Numbered from the stretch's first letter, positions 1 to 9,370 are shown. The stretch: 64,000 nucleotides of DNA from JAHEJN01 sp963787285 (GCA_963787285.1 CAWBCM010000013.1:124001-188000), one strand, 5' to 3'. Translations and numbers: made by a program. Notes: a model not told the origin generated them from the letters alone.

Positions 1-535
1 CTCCGATGAGCTGCGGCCGGTCCTCGGAGCCAACCACCAGCTCGACGGGCATGGTCAGCGAGTCCAGGCTCTCGATGACGACGGCATCATGCTGGAGGTT
101 CATCTCCGCCACCGGCTCGGGAACACCGAAACGATGGGCGTTCCGGCGCGACATAGCGTTCCATGCCTCGCGTTTGGACGGGTCGCGGAACCCGGGCCCG
201 GTGGCGAGTATGCACAATCCGGCGATCGACGGCCGCGTACGGGTGGCCGCCCAGGCCAGGCTGAGATAGCCGCCGAGCGAGTGACCCAGGAGGACGATGG
301 GCGGCCCGGCGGTGCTGACCACCTCATCCAGGTCTTCGAGCACGCGGTCGCGGTCGTAGTCGCTCGCATTGGACGGGACCTCGCTCGTGCCGTGGCCCGG
401 GAGATCCCACGTGATCACCGTGGCGCTCGACGAGAGCGCGCCGGCCAGCCGGTCGAAGGTGCGGTGGGTCGCACCGATCCCGTGGGTGCACACCACCGCC
501 GGACCGGTCCCGGTCCGCTCGACGTGGACGCGCAT
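1..535 (-). CDS. alpha/beta hydrolase, C-terminus cut by window edge
   Basis: Reading leftward from an ATG at 535, the frame stays open to base 1, giving about 178 residues of the N-terminal part. An HG motif (CTHGIG) lies near residue 18, and a nucleophile elbow GHSLGG with the catalytic serine lies near residue 90. Both are hallmarks of alpha/beta hydrolases; the acid and histidine would lie beyond the window. The protein is probably cytoplasmic, since no signal peptide is seen. It starts 5 nt after the pntB stop, so it is probably the last gene of the transhydrogenase operon. The substrate cannot be inferred from sequence. Confidence 0.8.
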   Translation of the reverse strand, partial: MRVHVERTGTGPAVVCTHGIGATHRTFDRLAGALSSSATVITWDLPGHGTSEVPSNASDYDRDRVLEDLDEVVSTAGPPIVLLGHSLGGYLSLAWAATRTRPSIAGLCILATGPGFRDPSKREAWNAMSRRNAHRFGVPEPVAEMNLQHDAVVIESLDSLTMPVELVVGSEDRPQLIG

Positions 536-540
536 GGCCC

Positions 541-1914
541 TCAGATGTCGGCCAGGGCCGTGGTGATGTCGTCGAGGCCGGCCTTGGCGTCGGCGAACAG
601 CATGAGCGTGGAGTCCTGGTAGAAGAGCGGGTTGTCGATTCCTGCGAACCCGGGCGACAGGCTGCGCTTGATCACCACGGTGGTGGTCGCATGGTCGACG
701 TCGAGGATGGGCATGCCGTAGATCGGGCTGGTCGAGTCGTCGCGAGCCGACGGGTTCACCACGTCGTTGGCCCCGACGACGAGCACGACGTCGGTGAGCG
801 CGAACCGGGGGTTCGACTGGTCGAGGTCGAGGAGCGCCTCGTAGTCGATGTCGGCCTCGGCGAGCAGCACGTTCATATGTCCGGGCATGCGGCCGGCGAC
901 GGGGTGGATCGCGTATTCGGTGGTGATGCCACGCGCTTCGAGCGCCCGGGCCAGGTCGCGCACCGCATGTTGGGCCTGGGCGACCGCCAGCCCGTACCCG
1001 GGCACCACGATCACACGATCGGCGTAGGCGAGGGCGATGGCGACATCCTCGGGCGTGGCCCGGTTCACCGGTTGGGTGCCGATGTCGGCTGCGGCGGCGC
1101 CGCCGTCGCCACCGAACCCGGAGAACAACACGTTGGCCAGCGTGCGGTTCATGGCCTCGCCCATCTGGAAGGTGAGGATGAGGCCGGCCGCGCCGACCAA
1201 GGCCCCGCCCACGATGAGAGCGAGATTGCTGATCGCGAAACCGGCCATGGCCGCAGCCACCCCCGAGAGCGAATTCAGCAACGAGATGACCACGGGCATG
1301 TCGGCTCCGCCGATGGGCAGTACCGCGGTGACGCCGACCACGAGGGCAAGAGCGCCGAGCAGCCAGTAGGGAAGCGCATCGTCGGATGCGACTCCCCACG
1401 CCGCGAGTCCGACGGCAACCGCAGCGAGCGTTGCGTTGAACGCGGTGCCGCCGGGCATCGCGACCGGTCGTCCGGTGATCACCCCTTTGAGCTTGCCGTA
1501 GGCGACGAAACTGCCCGAGAAGGTGACGGTGCCGATCGCGATCGACAGGGCCACCACGATCGATGTCTCGGTGTCGAAGACACCGCCGGACTGCTCGATC
1601 TCCGAGAGCGCCACGAGCACCGACGCGCCGCCGCCGAAGCCGTTGAACGCGGCCACGAGCTCGGGCATGGAGGTCATCTGCACTTTCAGCGCGAGGACGG
1701 CGCCGAGGGTGGCGCCCACGACGGCACCGCCGAGGATGATGGCCCACTTGACGTCGGAGTCGAGATCGATCAGCTCGTAGACCGTGACGGCGATGGCCAC
1801 GAACATGCCCAGAGCTGCGAACTGATTGCCGCGCCGGGCCGTTCGGGGGGAGCCGAGCCCCTTCAGACCGACGATGAACAAGACGCCAGCGGCCAGGTAG
1901 AGGAGGCGGATCAC
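541..1914 (-). CDS. pntB: NAD(P) transhydrogenase subunit beta
   Basis: Membrane subunit of proton-translocating transhydrogenase, which reduces NADP+ with NADH driven by the proton gradient. The 457-aa product matches the usual PntB length of about 460. The N-terminal half is a series of hydrophobic helices (domain II). The C-terminal part is the NADP(H)-binding domain III, with the motif VPGYGLAVAQAQH and the terminal block with DVDHATTTVVIKRS and GIDNPLFY. I chose the GTG at 1914, which overlaps the pntAB stop in a GTGA arrangement; the longer open frame upstream overlaps pntAB and is not credible. It is translationally coupled in the order pntAA-pntAB-pntB. Confidence 0.95.
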   Translation of the reverse strand: MIRLLYLAAGVLFIVGLKGLGSPRTARRGNQFAALGMFVAIAVTVYELIDLDSDVKWAIILGGAVVGATLGAVLALKVQMTSMPELVAAFNGFGGGASVLVALSEIEQSGGVFDTETSIVVALSIAIGTVTFSGSFVAYGKLKGVITGRPVAMPGGTAFNATLAAVAVGLAAWGVASDDALPYWLLGALALVVGVTAVLPIGGADMPVVISLLNSLSGVAAAMAGFAISNLALIVGGALVGAAGLILTFQMGEAMNRTLANVLFSGFGGDGGAAAADIGTQPVNRATPEDVAIALAYADRVIVVPGYGLAVAQAQHAVRDLARALEARGITTEYAIHPVAGRMPGHMNVLLAEADIDYEALLDLDQSNPRFALTDVVLVVGANDVVNPSARDDSTSPIYGMPILDVDHATTTVVIKRSLSPGFAGIDNPLFYQDSTLMLFADAKAGLDDITTALADI

Positions 1915-2207
1915 GAATCGGCCTTCGGTTTCCTCTTGAACATCTCCAGCATGCGATCGGTCACCAGGAACCCGCCGGCCACGTTCACCGCGGCGAACGC
2001 GACCGCGAGGAATCCGAGGATCCCGGCGAGCACGCCGCTGCCGAGCCCTCCGGCAACGAGGGCGCCGACGATCGTGATTCCCGAAATGGCATTGGCACCC
2101 GACATGAGCGGGGTGTGCAGCGTGGGTGGCACCTTGGCGATGACCTCGAAGCCGATGAAGGCGGCCAGGACGAAGACCACGATGCCGTCGACGAACTCGG
2201 CGCTCAC
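1911..2207 (-). CDS. pntAB: NAD(P) transhydrogenase subunit alpha 2
   Basis: A 98-aa membrane protein with about three hydrophobic helices, matching the short second alpha subunit found where the alpha chain is split. It carries the conserved segment PPTLHTPLMSGANAISGI. It completes membrane domain II together with PntB. It starts at a GTG that overlaps the pntAA stop (GTGA), and its own stop overlaps the pntB start, so the three subunits are translationally coupled. Confidence 0.93.
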   Translation of the reverse strand: MSAEFVDGIVVFVLAAFIGFEVIAKVPPTLHTPLMSGANAISGITIVGALVAGGLGSGVLAGILGFLAVAFAAVNVAGGFLVTDRMLEMFKRKPKADS

Positions 2208-3355
2208 GGCGTGCCCTCGTTGACCGCGGCGACGGGGAGGTGCATGACCTCACGGGTACGCGGATGCACGATGGCGCCGTCGTGAACGATGATGGCCGGT
2301 CCGACGACCTCGTCGTCGAGGCGGAGGGCGAATCCTCCCTCGTCGTCACGCATCCGGCCGACCAGCTCCTGGAGATTCCGCGAGTACATGGTGCTGGCGT
2401 CGGTGGCGACGCGACTCGCGAGGTCGGTCGGCCCGAACAATCGCGCCCCGTCGACGTGGATCACCTGGTCCGCCACGGTGCCCTCGACGTTGCCGCCGCT
2501 GGCGGCGGCCATGTCGATGACCACCGAGCCGCTCTGCATCCGTCCGAGCATCGAGCGGGTGACCAGGATCGGCGCGCGATGCCCCGGTACCTGAGCGGTG
2601 GTGATCACCACGTTGGCGTCGGCGACGTACTGCTCCAGGATCTGTTGTTGGCGCTGCGCGGTTTCCGCGTCGACCTCGGTGGCGTAGCCGCCTTCATCGG
2701 CGGCCTGGGTGGGGGCTTCGACGAACTTCGCTCCGAGGCTCTCGACCTGCTCTCGCGTCTCGGGCCTCAGATCGTAGGCGTGGACGACGGCTCCGAGCCG
2801 GCGAGCGGTGGCGATCGCCTGGAGTCCCGCGACGCCGACCCCGAGGACGAGCACCCGGGCCGGTCGGACGGTACCGGCGGCGGTGACCAGCATCGGCACG
2901 AGCTTGGGCGACTCGGCGGCGGCCAGAAGGGCCGCCGAGTATCCGGCCGCAGTGGCTTGGGAGGAGAGCGCATCCATCGCCTGGGCCAGCGTCGTTCGCG
3001 GTACCGCTTCGGCGGCGACGGCGGAGATGCCCTGCTGTGCGCATGCGTTGATCAGCTCCGTGTTCACGAACGGGTCGAGGAACGACATCAACACGGAGCC
3101 GGCGGCCATCATCTCGATCTCGTCGATGGCCGGCGGTCCGACGCGCAGCACGATGTCGCCGCCGTGGGCCGCTGCCGAGTCGACGAGGTTTGCGCCGGCC
3201 GCGTCGTACGCGCGATCGGGAAAGCCGGCGGCTTCGCCGGCTCCGGCCTGAACGGCGACTTCGAGGCCCCAACCGGCAAAGACCTTCACCGATGCGGGCA
3301 CCGCGGCGACCCGCCGTTCGTTCGGCCCCGACTCGACCGGAATTCCGATGCGCAT
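2204..3355 (-). CDS. pntAA: NAD(P) transhydrogenase subunit alpha 1
   Basis: The cytoplasmic NAD(H)-binding domain I of transhydrogenase, 383 aa. The start ATG at 3355 gives the typical N-terminus MRIGIPVES followed by ERRVAA, as in the alanine dehydrogenase/PntAA family. The Rossmann motif VLVLGVGVAGLQAIATARRLGA with DLRPE downstream is clear. Membrane helices are absent, as expected for the split form. A TANNNT -10 box (TACCGT at 3365-3370) lies 9 nt before the start, so the pnt operon promoter is probably immediately upstream with almost no leader. Confidence 0.94.
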   Translation of the reverse strand: MRIGIPVESGPNERRVAAVPASVKVFAGWGLEVAVQAGAGEAAGFPDRAYDAAGANLVDSAAAHGGDIVLRVGPPAIDEIEMMAAGSVLMSFLDPFVNTELINACAQQGISAVAAEAVPRTTLAQAMDALSSQATAAGYSAALLAAAESPKLVPMLVTAAGTVRPARVLVLGVGVAGLQAIATARRLGAVVHAYDLRPETREQVESLGAKFVEAPTQAADEGGYATEVDAETAQRQQQILEQYVADANVVITTAQVPGHRAPILVTRSMLGRMQSGSVVIDMAAASGGNVEGTVADQVIHVDGARLFGPTDLASRVATDASTMYSRNLQELVGRMRDDEGGFALRLDDEVVGPAIIVHDGAIVHPRTREVMHLPVAAVNEGTP

Positions 3356-3413
3356 GAACGCGCCACGGTAGGGCATGGGTGGTGCTGGTCGAAACCTGAG
3401 GCCCGGATGAGCG

Positions 3414-4613
3414 TCAGATCGCCGGACGGCGAGAAACCAGGAAGACCCCGGAGCGGGGCTTCGGCGTGAAGTAGCTCGATTTCGGTGGGAGGATGTCGCC
3501 CCGGTCGGCGGCATCCATGATCGATTCCGTGGGAGTCGGCGCGAGGAGGAACCCGACACGTCCTGGCTGACAGCGGGCTGCCACCACGTCGACTCCGAGG
3601 GTGGCGGGCACATCGCGGAGGCGGGGGTCGGTTCGGGGCGAGACGATTTCCATGATCTCGGCCAGTACCCGCTCGTGGAGCCACACCACGTCGAGGCGGA
3701 TTCCCCGGTCTCGGGGCACCAGCCGCCACCAACGATGGCCATGGAAGACGCCGAGGGAGCCGGCGGCGGTCGGCGCGGCATCGGCGGGATCGGTCACCTC
3801 GGTGAGGTCGGCGACCTCGGACAGAGCCGCAAGGAGCTGGTCGGTCGACCAGTCGGTGTCGACCAGGCGATGGAAGGCGACCGTGTGGAGCTGCTCGGCG
3901 GGGAAGGCCGCTCCGAGGAAGCGGTGTTGTGGACCCGGCGCGCCGGGGTGGAGCCGGTCGATGTCGTCGCGATGTCGAAGCGCGGCGGCCAGCCGGTGGT
4001 GCCCGTCGGTGACGTACAGTCGCCGACCCTCGAAGGCCTCGGTGATCTGCTCCGCGACCACGGTGGGCACTCGCCAGACGGTCTGGGCCAGGCCGCCGAT
4101 GCCCTCGAAGTCGAGCAACGGATCGAGCCTGATCACCGAGTCGACCAGCGCATCGAGCCCCGGTATGGGCCGGTGGGTCAGACCGACCGGGCTGGCGGCG
4201 GCGCCGACGACGCGCAGGTGCAGCGCCAGCTGGTCTTCCCGGTCGGTGCGCGTGCGTTCATGGGGCAGCACCAGGCCGCGATCGTGAGCGACGAGGGGCA
4301 CGTCGCCGACCACTGCCGTCTGGCGATGGGAGCCGGTGTCGAGACGGTAGACGTACAGCGCAGGAGGATGTTCCTGATAGGCGCCCGCCGCCAGTAGACG
4401 GTCGAGATTCGCCCGGTTCAGCGCGGCGGACTCCTCGGGCGTGCGGTCGCCGGTGGTGTCGTCGTCGTAGGCCCGGGTCACGTGGAGGAAGCTGTCGGGG
4501 TGGTTGGCCATGAACTCGTGACGGCGCGCGTCGGTGATCGCTGTCGCAGCCGGTGCCACCACCCGTTGGGCCCAATCGGCGGCCACGACGGCGGCGGTCA
4601 CGGGTCTCGGCAT
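3414..4613 (-). CDS. DUF1015 family protein
   Basis: A 399-aa soluble protein of the DUF1015 family, recognised by YVTDGHHRLAAALRHR near residues 200-215, by RANLDRLLAAGAY near residue 70, and by a C-terminal block with ILPPKSSYFTPKPRSG. The GHHR motif recalls ParB-like serine kinases (SerK), and many DUF1015 genes sit near serine biosynthesis genes, so a free serine kinase role is a plausible inference. No ser gene is present here. It is transcribed toward the pnt operon. The start is supported by a TAGCGT -10 box exactly 6 nt upstream, implying a leaderless message. Confidence 0.85.
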   Translation of the reverse strand: MPRPVTAAVVAADWAQRVVAPAATAITDARRHEFMANHPDSFLHVTRAYDDDTTGDRTPEESAALNRANLDRLLAAGAYQEHPPALYVYRLDTGSHRQTAVVGDVPLVAHDRGLVLPHERTRTDREDQLALHLRVVGAAASPVGLTHRPIPGLDALVDSVIRLDPLLDFEGIGGLAQTVWRVPTVVAEQITEAFEGRRLYVTDGHHRLAAALRHRDDIDRLHPGAPGPQHRFLGAAFPAEQLHTVAFHRLVDTDWSTDQLLAALSEVADLTEVTDPADAAPTAAGSLGVFHGHRWWRLVPRDRGIRLDVVWLHERVLAEIMEIVSPRTDPRLRDVPATLGVDVVAARCQPGRVGFLLAPTPTESIMDAADRGDILPPKSSYFTPKPRSGVFLVSRRPAI

Positions 4614-4619
4614 GCGCGG

Positions 4620-4625
4620 ACGCTA
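4620..4625 (-). promoter_or_regulatory. leaderless -10 box of DUF1015 gene
   Basis: TAGCGT on the minus strand with 6 nt between it and the ATG at 4613, the spacing expected when transcription begins at the start codon. Confidence 0.55.
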
Positions 4626-4697
4626 CCAGCGGCGGTCCGCGACGATTTCGACGTGCGCGGCGTGAGCGAATAGCTTCGGAGCTTCCCGCACGGACCG

Positions 4698-5225
4698 ATG
4701 AGTCGAGGTTGCGTCCAGATGAGTGCCGAACGTGAAGTCATGGACTGGTCGATCTACGGGAGGGCAGTGCGGGAACTTGCCCAGACCGTGGCCGAGGACG
4801 GCTATCAGCCCGACATCATCCTCGCGATCGCGCGCGGTGGGCTCTTCGTTGCCGGTTCGCTCGGCTATGCGTTGGCGGTGAAGAACCTGTACGTGATGAA
4901 CGTCGAGTACTACACGGGCATCGACGAGCGCCTTGACGTGCCGGTGATGTTGCCACCCCATGTCGACTTCATCGATCTGCACGACTCGAAGGTTCTGATC
5001 GCCGACGACGTGGCCGACACCGGCCACACGCTTGCCCTCGTCCGCAATCATTCCATGGGCAAGGTGGCCGACGTGCGCTGCGCGGTGCTGTACGAGAAGG
5101 CACAATCGGTGGTGCGGTGCGAGTACGTGTGGAAGCGCACCGAGCAGTGGATCAACTTCCCGTGGTCCTCCGACGAACCCGTGGTCGCGCCCGGCGAGGG
5201 CCAGACCTCGGTGCGCGACGCCTGA
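4698..5225 (+). CDS. phosphoribosyltransferase
   Basis: A 175-aa type I phosphoribosyltransferase. The PRPP-binding loop VLIADDVADTG (about residues 100-110) has the two acidic residues and the TG expected of the family, preceded by the start of the fold (DIILAIARGGLFVAGSLG). The fold and the short hood resemble xanthine/hypoxanthine-guanine enzymes (Gpt-like), but the base specificity cannot be read. ATGs at 4698, 4719 and 4740 are all in frame. The conserved domain begins after the last (MDWSIYGRAV), so the true product may be 7 or 14 residues shorter. It is divergent from the DUF1015 gene. Confidence 0.88.
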   Translation: MSRGCVQMSAEREVMDWSIYGRAVRELAQTVAEDGYQPDIILAIARGGLFVAGSLGYALAVKNLYVMNVEYYTGIDERLDVPVMLPPHVDFIDLHDSKVLIADDVADTGHTLALVRNHSMGKVADVRCAVLYEKAQSVVRCEYVWKRTEQWINFPWSSDEPVVAPGEGQTSVRDA

Positions 5226-5244
5226 GCGTCGGGTCGGTCCGGGT

Positions 5245-5940
5245 TCAGGGCAAGGGTCCTCCGCTCGCGATCGTCACCTCGGCTATCGCGTCGAGCACCA
5301 GGTCGGGGTGGGTACGAACCGACAGGTGCGTGCCGTCGACCAGGACGGTCGGCCAACCGCGTGCCGACGCCTCGGCTCGTTCGCCCTCGTAGGCGGTGCT
5401 GAGCTGCACGTAGCCGCACGGCCGGTCGGCCCATCCGGGGGGCATGGGCACACTTCGGGCGTAGAACGATCGGGGGACGCCGGGCATGTCGGCTCGGAGA
5501 GCGTCTCGGTCGGCGGGTTCGGGCAGGAGATCGACCACGATGTCGGCCGGCCACCAGTCGAGCCACGGTTGCAGCCGTCCGCCGACGGTGTGCGCGTCGA
5601 GGAGCTCGATCAGCCGGATCGGTGTGCGGTGGGAGCCCGACGAGGGCGGAACGACCGCGTCGACGAACACAGTGAGCGCAGTGGGCTCGACAGCAGCGGC
5701 GATGAGCGGCAGGAAGGCGCCGGCTCCGGAGTGGCCGACGACGACGCGCGGTGCCGGTAGGGCGGTACCGGCCGCGACGGCCGTCGAGACGTACACGTCG
5801 TGGGGTGCCTCGGCATCGGCGATGGCGGTGAGGTCGGGGAGCGCCACCGGATGGCCTCGCTGCTCGGCTCGCTCGGCCATGCGCTCCAGCGAGGATGGCC
5901 CGACGAGCGGGCTGTGCACGAGGAGGAGTGCGAGCGCCAT
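5245..5940 (-). CDS. alpha/beta hydrolase family protein
   Basis: A 231-aa protein beginning MALALLLVHSPLVGP. The nucleophile elbow is VVGHSGAGAF (serine near residue 75), and a late histidine in DGTHLSVRTHPD completes a probable triad. The length is typical of small alpha/beta hydrolases. It converges with the phosphoribosyltransferase gene, 19 nt apart. A much longer open frame runs upstream, but it is antisense to the amidohydrolase gene and is not used. The substrate is unknown. Confidence 0.82.
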   Translation of the reverse strand: MALALLLVHSPLVGPSSLERMAERAEQRGHPVALPDLTAIADAEAPHDVYVSTAVAAGTALPAPRVVVGHSGAGAFLPLIAAAVEPTALTVFVDAVVPPSSGSHRTPIRLIELLDAHTVGGRLQPWLDWWPADIVVDLLPEPADRDALRADMPGVPRSFYARSVPMPPGWADRPCGYVQLSTAYEGERAEASARGWPTVLVDGTHLSVRTHPDLVLDAIAEVTIASGGPLP

Positions 5941-5993
5941 GGCGGCCGACGGTACCGGCAGCATCGGGCCGGAACCCGACGCCGGTGCCGGCC

Positions 5994-6269
5994 TCAGCGG
6001 GCGGTTGCGGGTCGCCCGGAAGCGGACTTCGACTTCGGGATGGTCTTCGTCTTCGGCTCGATGCGCCTGGCCAGGGCGGTCAGCAGTGCCGACAGGGTTG
6101 CGCGGGTACGTGTGAATCGCAACGGACGGGCGCGATGGGCCTTCGTGAGCCGGCCCTCGATGTGGAGCCGGGCGGCATGGGCGGTTGCTGCTGGATGCAT
6201 GAATCCGGTCTTTCGTAGGCGGTCGTCGATAGCGGCTCGGGCCAGAGGTGCTGCGAATGTCTCGAACAT
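5994..6269 (-). CDS. hypothetical basic protein
   Basis: A 91-aa, arginine- and lysine-rich protein, rich in alanine, ending in a basic tail. No family is recognised. A good ribosome-binding site (GGAGG with a 10-nt spacer) precedes the ATG. It lies between the divergent amidohydrolase gene and the co-directional hydrolase at 5245-5940, 53 nt upstream of the latter. It could be a small nucleic-acid-binding protein, but this is only a guess from charge. Confidence 0.5.
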   Translation of the reverse strand: MFETFAAPLARAAIDDRLRKTGFMHPAATAHAARLHIEGRLTKAHRARPLRFTRTRATLSALLTALARRIEPKTKTIPKSKSASGRPATAR

Positions 6270-6375
6270 GGGTCGAACGCCTCCGATGCGTCGCTGCTGG
6301 TGACATGAGCGCGCCGGCGCGGTCCTGATACGCGATGGCGGTACCGGGGAAATTCCCCCCGGTGCCGGGGTTCAT

Positions 6376-6381
6376 TAGGGT
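6376..6381 (+). promoter_or_regulatory. leaderless -10 box of amidohydrolase gene
   Basis: TAGGGT with 6 nt to the ATG at 6388. An inverted repeat (ACCGGGG at 6343-6349 and CCCCGGT at 6357-6363) lies in the -35 region and could be an operator. Confidence 0.5.
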
Positions 6382-6387
6382 CTCGGC

Positions 6388-8106
6388 ATGCACGATCTGG
6401 TGATTCGCAACGGCGCGCTCGTCGACGGCACGGGCGGTCCCCGACGGATTGCCGACGTCGCCATCGACGGGCACGTCATCACCGCGGTCGGAGGCGACGT
6501 CGGAGCCGGCCGACGCGAGATCGACGCCGACGGGCTGATCGTCACCCCCGGCTGGGTCGACTCCCACACTCACTTCGACGCGCAGGCCACCTGGGACCCC
6601 GAGCTCACCCCGTCGGGCTGGCACGGGGTGACCACGGTCGTGATGGGCAACTGCGGGGTCGGGTTCGCGCCGGCCGATCCGGCGAAGCGCGACTGGCTGA
6701 TCGCCGTGATGGAAGGCGTCGAGGACATTCCTGGCGCCGCGCTCACCGACGGCATCCAGTGGGACTGGGAGACCTTCCCCGAGTACCTCGACGCGCTCGA
6801 CGAGCACCGGTGGGTGGCCGACATCGGTACCCAGATGCCCCATGTCGCGTTGCGTGGCTACGTCATGGGCGATCGCGCGGCCGACGATCAGGGCGCCACC
6901 TCCGCCGACCTGGCCGAGATGGCCAGGCTCACGACCGAGGCGCTGCGCGCCGGTGCCCTCGGCTTCTCCACCAGCCGCACTCCGCTGCACAAGGACAATG
7001 CCGGCAACCTCGTGCCCGGAACCTTCGCGCCCACCGACGAGCTGCTCGCCATCGCCGAGGCCATCGCCGACGCCGGTCACGGCGTCTTCCAGTGTGCGCT
7101 GCACCATCCCGATGTTCCCGCGTCGACCGACTGGCTGCGGCAGGTGGCCAAGATCACCGGTCAGCCGGTGATCTTCAATCTCAACCAGCCCGACGAGCAC
7201 CCCGACCTGTGGCGCGAGGAGCTCGACATCCTCGAGGCGGCTCAGGCCGAGGGCCTCGACCTGCTCGCTCAGGTGGCGGGCCGTCCGGTCGGCATCCTCG
7301 AGTGCTGGGACGGCACCGCCAACCCGTTCGTCCCACGCCCCGCAGCATGGGAGCTCGCCGAGCTGTCACGCCACGATCGGCTCACGGCACTGAAGCGGCC
7401 CGAGACCCGCCAGGCGCTCTGTGACTCCGAGCCGATCGAGCTCAGCCGGTTCGAGACCTTCGTCACCAGCGGTTGGCACAAGATGTATCCCTTCAACGGC
7501 GAGACCGACTACGAGCCCGAGCAATCGCAATCGGTGGCGGCGATCGCCGAACGCACCGGTCGACCACCGGTCGAGATCGCCTACGACCAGCTCATGGCCG
7601 ACGACGGCAACGGTCTGCTGTACTTCCCGCTGTTCAACTACGCCAACGGCGACCTCGACCACCTGTGGGAGCTCCATCAGCATCCGTACACCCGCATGGG
7701 GCTCGCCGATGCCGGGGCCCACTGCGGCGCGATCTGCGATGGGGGCATGCCCACGTTCATGGTGTCGTTCTGGACCCGCGACCGTTCGCGGGGCGAACGC
7801 CTCCCGCTCGAGCACATCGTGGCCCGCCAGACGAAACAGACGGCGGAGCTCTACGGCCTGCTCGATCGCGGGGTGGTTGCTCCGGGCTACCGGGCCGACC
7901 TCAACCTCATCGATTACGACAACCTGACCTTCGATGCGCCCCGCATGGCGTGGGACCTGCCCACCGGCGCTCGGCGCTTCGTGCAGAAGGCCAAGGGTTA
8001 CCGCTATTCGATCTGCTCAGGCACCGTGACGGTGCAGGACGACACCTTCACCGGCGATCATCCCGGACGGCTCGTGCGCGGTCCCCGGCGGGCGCCGACA
8101 CGCTGA
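6388..8106 (+). CDS. N-acyl-D-amino-acid deacylase-type amidohydrolase
   Basis: A 572-aa metal-dependent amidohydrolase of the D-aminoacylase branch. The metal motif DSHTHFD (about residues 57-63) follows the typical N-terminal beta-sandwich (LVIRNGALVDGTG). Downstream are GNCGVGFAP, an FQCALHHPD segment with further histidines, and the late metal-ligand region LADAGAHCGA. A C-terminal beta-sandwich (PGYRADLNLIDYDNL) closes the fold. Family members hydrolyse N-acyl-D-amino acids or cyclic amides; the substrate here is not known. The following MFS transporter could carry a related compound. Confidence 0.87.
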   Translation: MHDLVIRNGALVDGTGGPRRIADVAIDGHVITAVGGDVGAGRREIDADGLIVTPGWVDSHTHFDAQATWDPELTPSGWHGVTTVVMGNCGVGFAPADPAKRDWLIAVMEGVEDIPGAALTDGIQWDWETFPEYLDALDEHRWVADIGTQMPHVALRGYVMGDRAADDQGATSADLAEMARLTTEALRAGALGFSTSRTPLHKDNAGNLVPGTFAPTDELLAIAEAIADAGHGVFQCALHHPDVPASTDWLRQVAKITGQPVIFNLNQPDEHPDLWREELDILEAAQAEGLDLLAQVAGRPVGILECWDGTANPFVPRPAAWELAELSRHDRLTALKRPETRQALCDSEPIELSRFETFVTSGWHKMYPFNGETDYEPEQSQSVAAIAERTGRPPVEIAYDQLMADDGNGLLYFPLFNYANGDLDHLWELHQHPYTRMGLADAGAHCGAICDGGMPTFMVSFWTRDRSRGERLPLEHIVARQTKQTAELYGLLDRGVVAPGYRADLNLIDYDNLTFDAPRMAWDLPTGARRFVQKAKGYRYSICSGTVTVQDDTFTGDHPGRLVRGPRRAPTR

Positions 8107-8140
8107 CGACCGAGGTTGCCCGAGACGCATCCGTCGGGCG

Positions 8141-8146
8141 TAGCGT
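8141..8146 (+). promoter_or_regulatory. leaderless -10 box of MFS gene
   Basis: TAGCGT with 6 nt to the GTG at 8153; a TTGCCC at 8116-8121 is a possible but distant -35 (19-nt spacer). Confidence 0.5.
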
Positions 8147-8152
8147 GCCGAG

Positions 8153-9370
8153 GTGACCTCCGCCGCTGATCGCGCTCGGCCCATCATGCCGCTCGTCTAC
8201 GCGGTGACCATCACGGGCATCCTGTCGAACAGCCTGTTGGCTCCGGCCATCCCCGACATCCTCGACCACTTCGACAAGCCCGACAGCTCGGCCGGCCTGC
8301 TCGTGGCGGTGGGATCGATACCCGGCATCGTCGTCGCCCCGCTCATCGGCATCATGGCCGATCGTCTCGGTCGACGGGCGGTGCTGGTGCCCTGTCTGGT
8401 GATCTTCGGTGTCTTCGGTCTGGTTGCGGCCACGGCCCAGACCTTCACGGTGTTGATCCTGGCTCGGCTGGCCATGGGCTTCGGCTCGGCGGGCATGATC
8501 AACCTCGCTGTCGTCCTCATCGGTGATCACTTCCCGAATCCCGTCGAGCGAACCCGGATCATCGGTCGCAACTCGGCCGTGCTCACTGTCGGACTGGCCA
8601 TCATTCCGCTCACCTCGGGCCTGGTCACCGACCTTGCCGGCTGGCGATGGGCGCTGGCGATTTACAGCCTCTCACTCGTGTCGGGTGTGGCGGCGTTCGT
8701 GATGCTCGACCGCTCTCGCCCCGCCGCCGTGGGCAGCATCCGCGAACAGCTGGGCGGGGCGCGCATCGCGTTGCGCAATCCGGTCATCATCACCACCCTC
8801 GTCGTCGGTGTGTTGTTGTTCGCACTGGTGTTCGGCGTGTTCCTCACGGTTCTGCCGAGCCACCTCGAGAACGAGTTCGGATTGTCCGCGGGCTGGCGGG
8901 GTGCGGTCATCGCCGTCCCTGCCGTGCCGTCGACCTTGATGGCGTTCAATCTCGGTCGACTCAAGTCGAGGTTCGGCCGGGCCGCCACCATCCTGGCGTG
9001 CGCACTCGGCTGGGCGATTGCCTTCACCGTCATCGCATCGGCCCCGCTGCTCGGCATCCTGTTGGTCGGCACCGTTCTCTACGGCCTTGGTGAGGGCGGG
9101 CTCATCCCGATACTCCAGGACGCAGCGGTGGGCGAAGCGCCGAGCGAACACCGGGGCGCGATCGTGGCCGTGTGGGTGAGCTCGGCGCGCCTCGGGCAGA
9201 CCATCGGCCCCCTGGGGGCCGGGCTGATCCTCGCCGGAGCGTCGACGACTGCCGCGCTGTGGGTCGGCGCAGCGGTGGCGGCGACTTTGGCGGTCGGTCT
9301 GGCGTTCAGTCCCCTCGCCCGTCGCGACGCCCGGCGGCCGGGTGACTCCCCGGAAGCTACGGCTGCGTGA
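8153..9370 (+). CDS. MFS transporter
   Basis: A 405-aa major facilitator protein with about 12 hydrophobic segments. The loop 2-3 motif GIMADRLGRRAVL (about residues 63-75) is the MFS motif A, as in DHA1 exporters. It starts at GTG, supported by a -10 box 6 nt upstream. The stop overlaps the start of the next gene (GTGA), so the acetyltransferase is translationally coupled. The substrate is unknown; proton-driven export is the usual role. Confidence 0.88.
   Translation: MTSAADRARPIMPLVYAVTITGILSNSLLAPAIPDILDHFDKPDSSAGLLVAVGSIPGIVVAPLIGIMADRLGRRAVLVPCLVIFGVFGLVAATAQTFTVLILARLAMGFGSAGMINLAVVLIGDHFPNPVERTRIIGRNSAVLTVGLAIIPLTSGLVTDLAGWRWALAIYSLSLVSGVAAFVMLDRSRPAAVGSIREQLGGARIALRNPVIITTLVVGVLLFALVFGVFLTVLPSHLENEFGLSAGWRGAVIAVPAVPSTLMAFNLGRLKSRFGRAATILACALGWAIAFTVIASAPLLGILLVGTVLYGLGEGGLIPILQDAAVGEAPSEHRGAIVAVWVSSARLGQTIGPLGAGLILAGASTTAALWVGAAVAATLAVGLAFSPLARRDARRPGDSPEATAA

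Noticed and set aside
691..2223. Long open frame (510 codons) on the plus strand opposite pntB and pntAB
   Set aside because: Antisense shadow of a high-GC gene; composition is Gly/Asp/His/Arg-rich without any domain, and the opposite strand carries clear PntB motifs.
5245..7200. 651-codon minus-strand frame including a hydrolase
   Set aside because: Only the last 231 codons (to 5940) are protein-like; the rest is antisense to the amidohydrolase.
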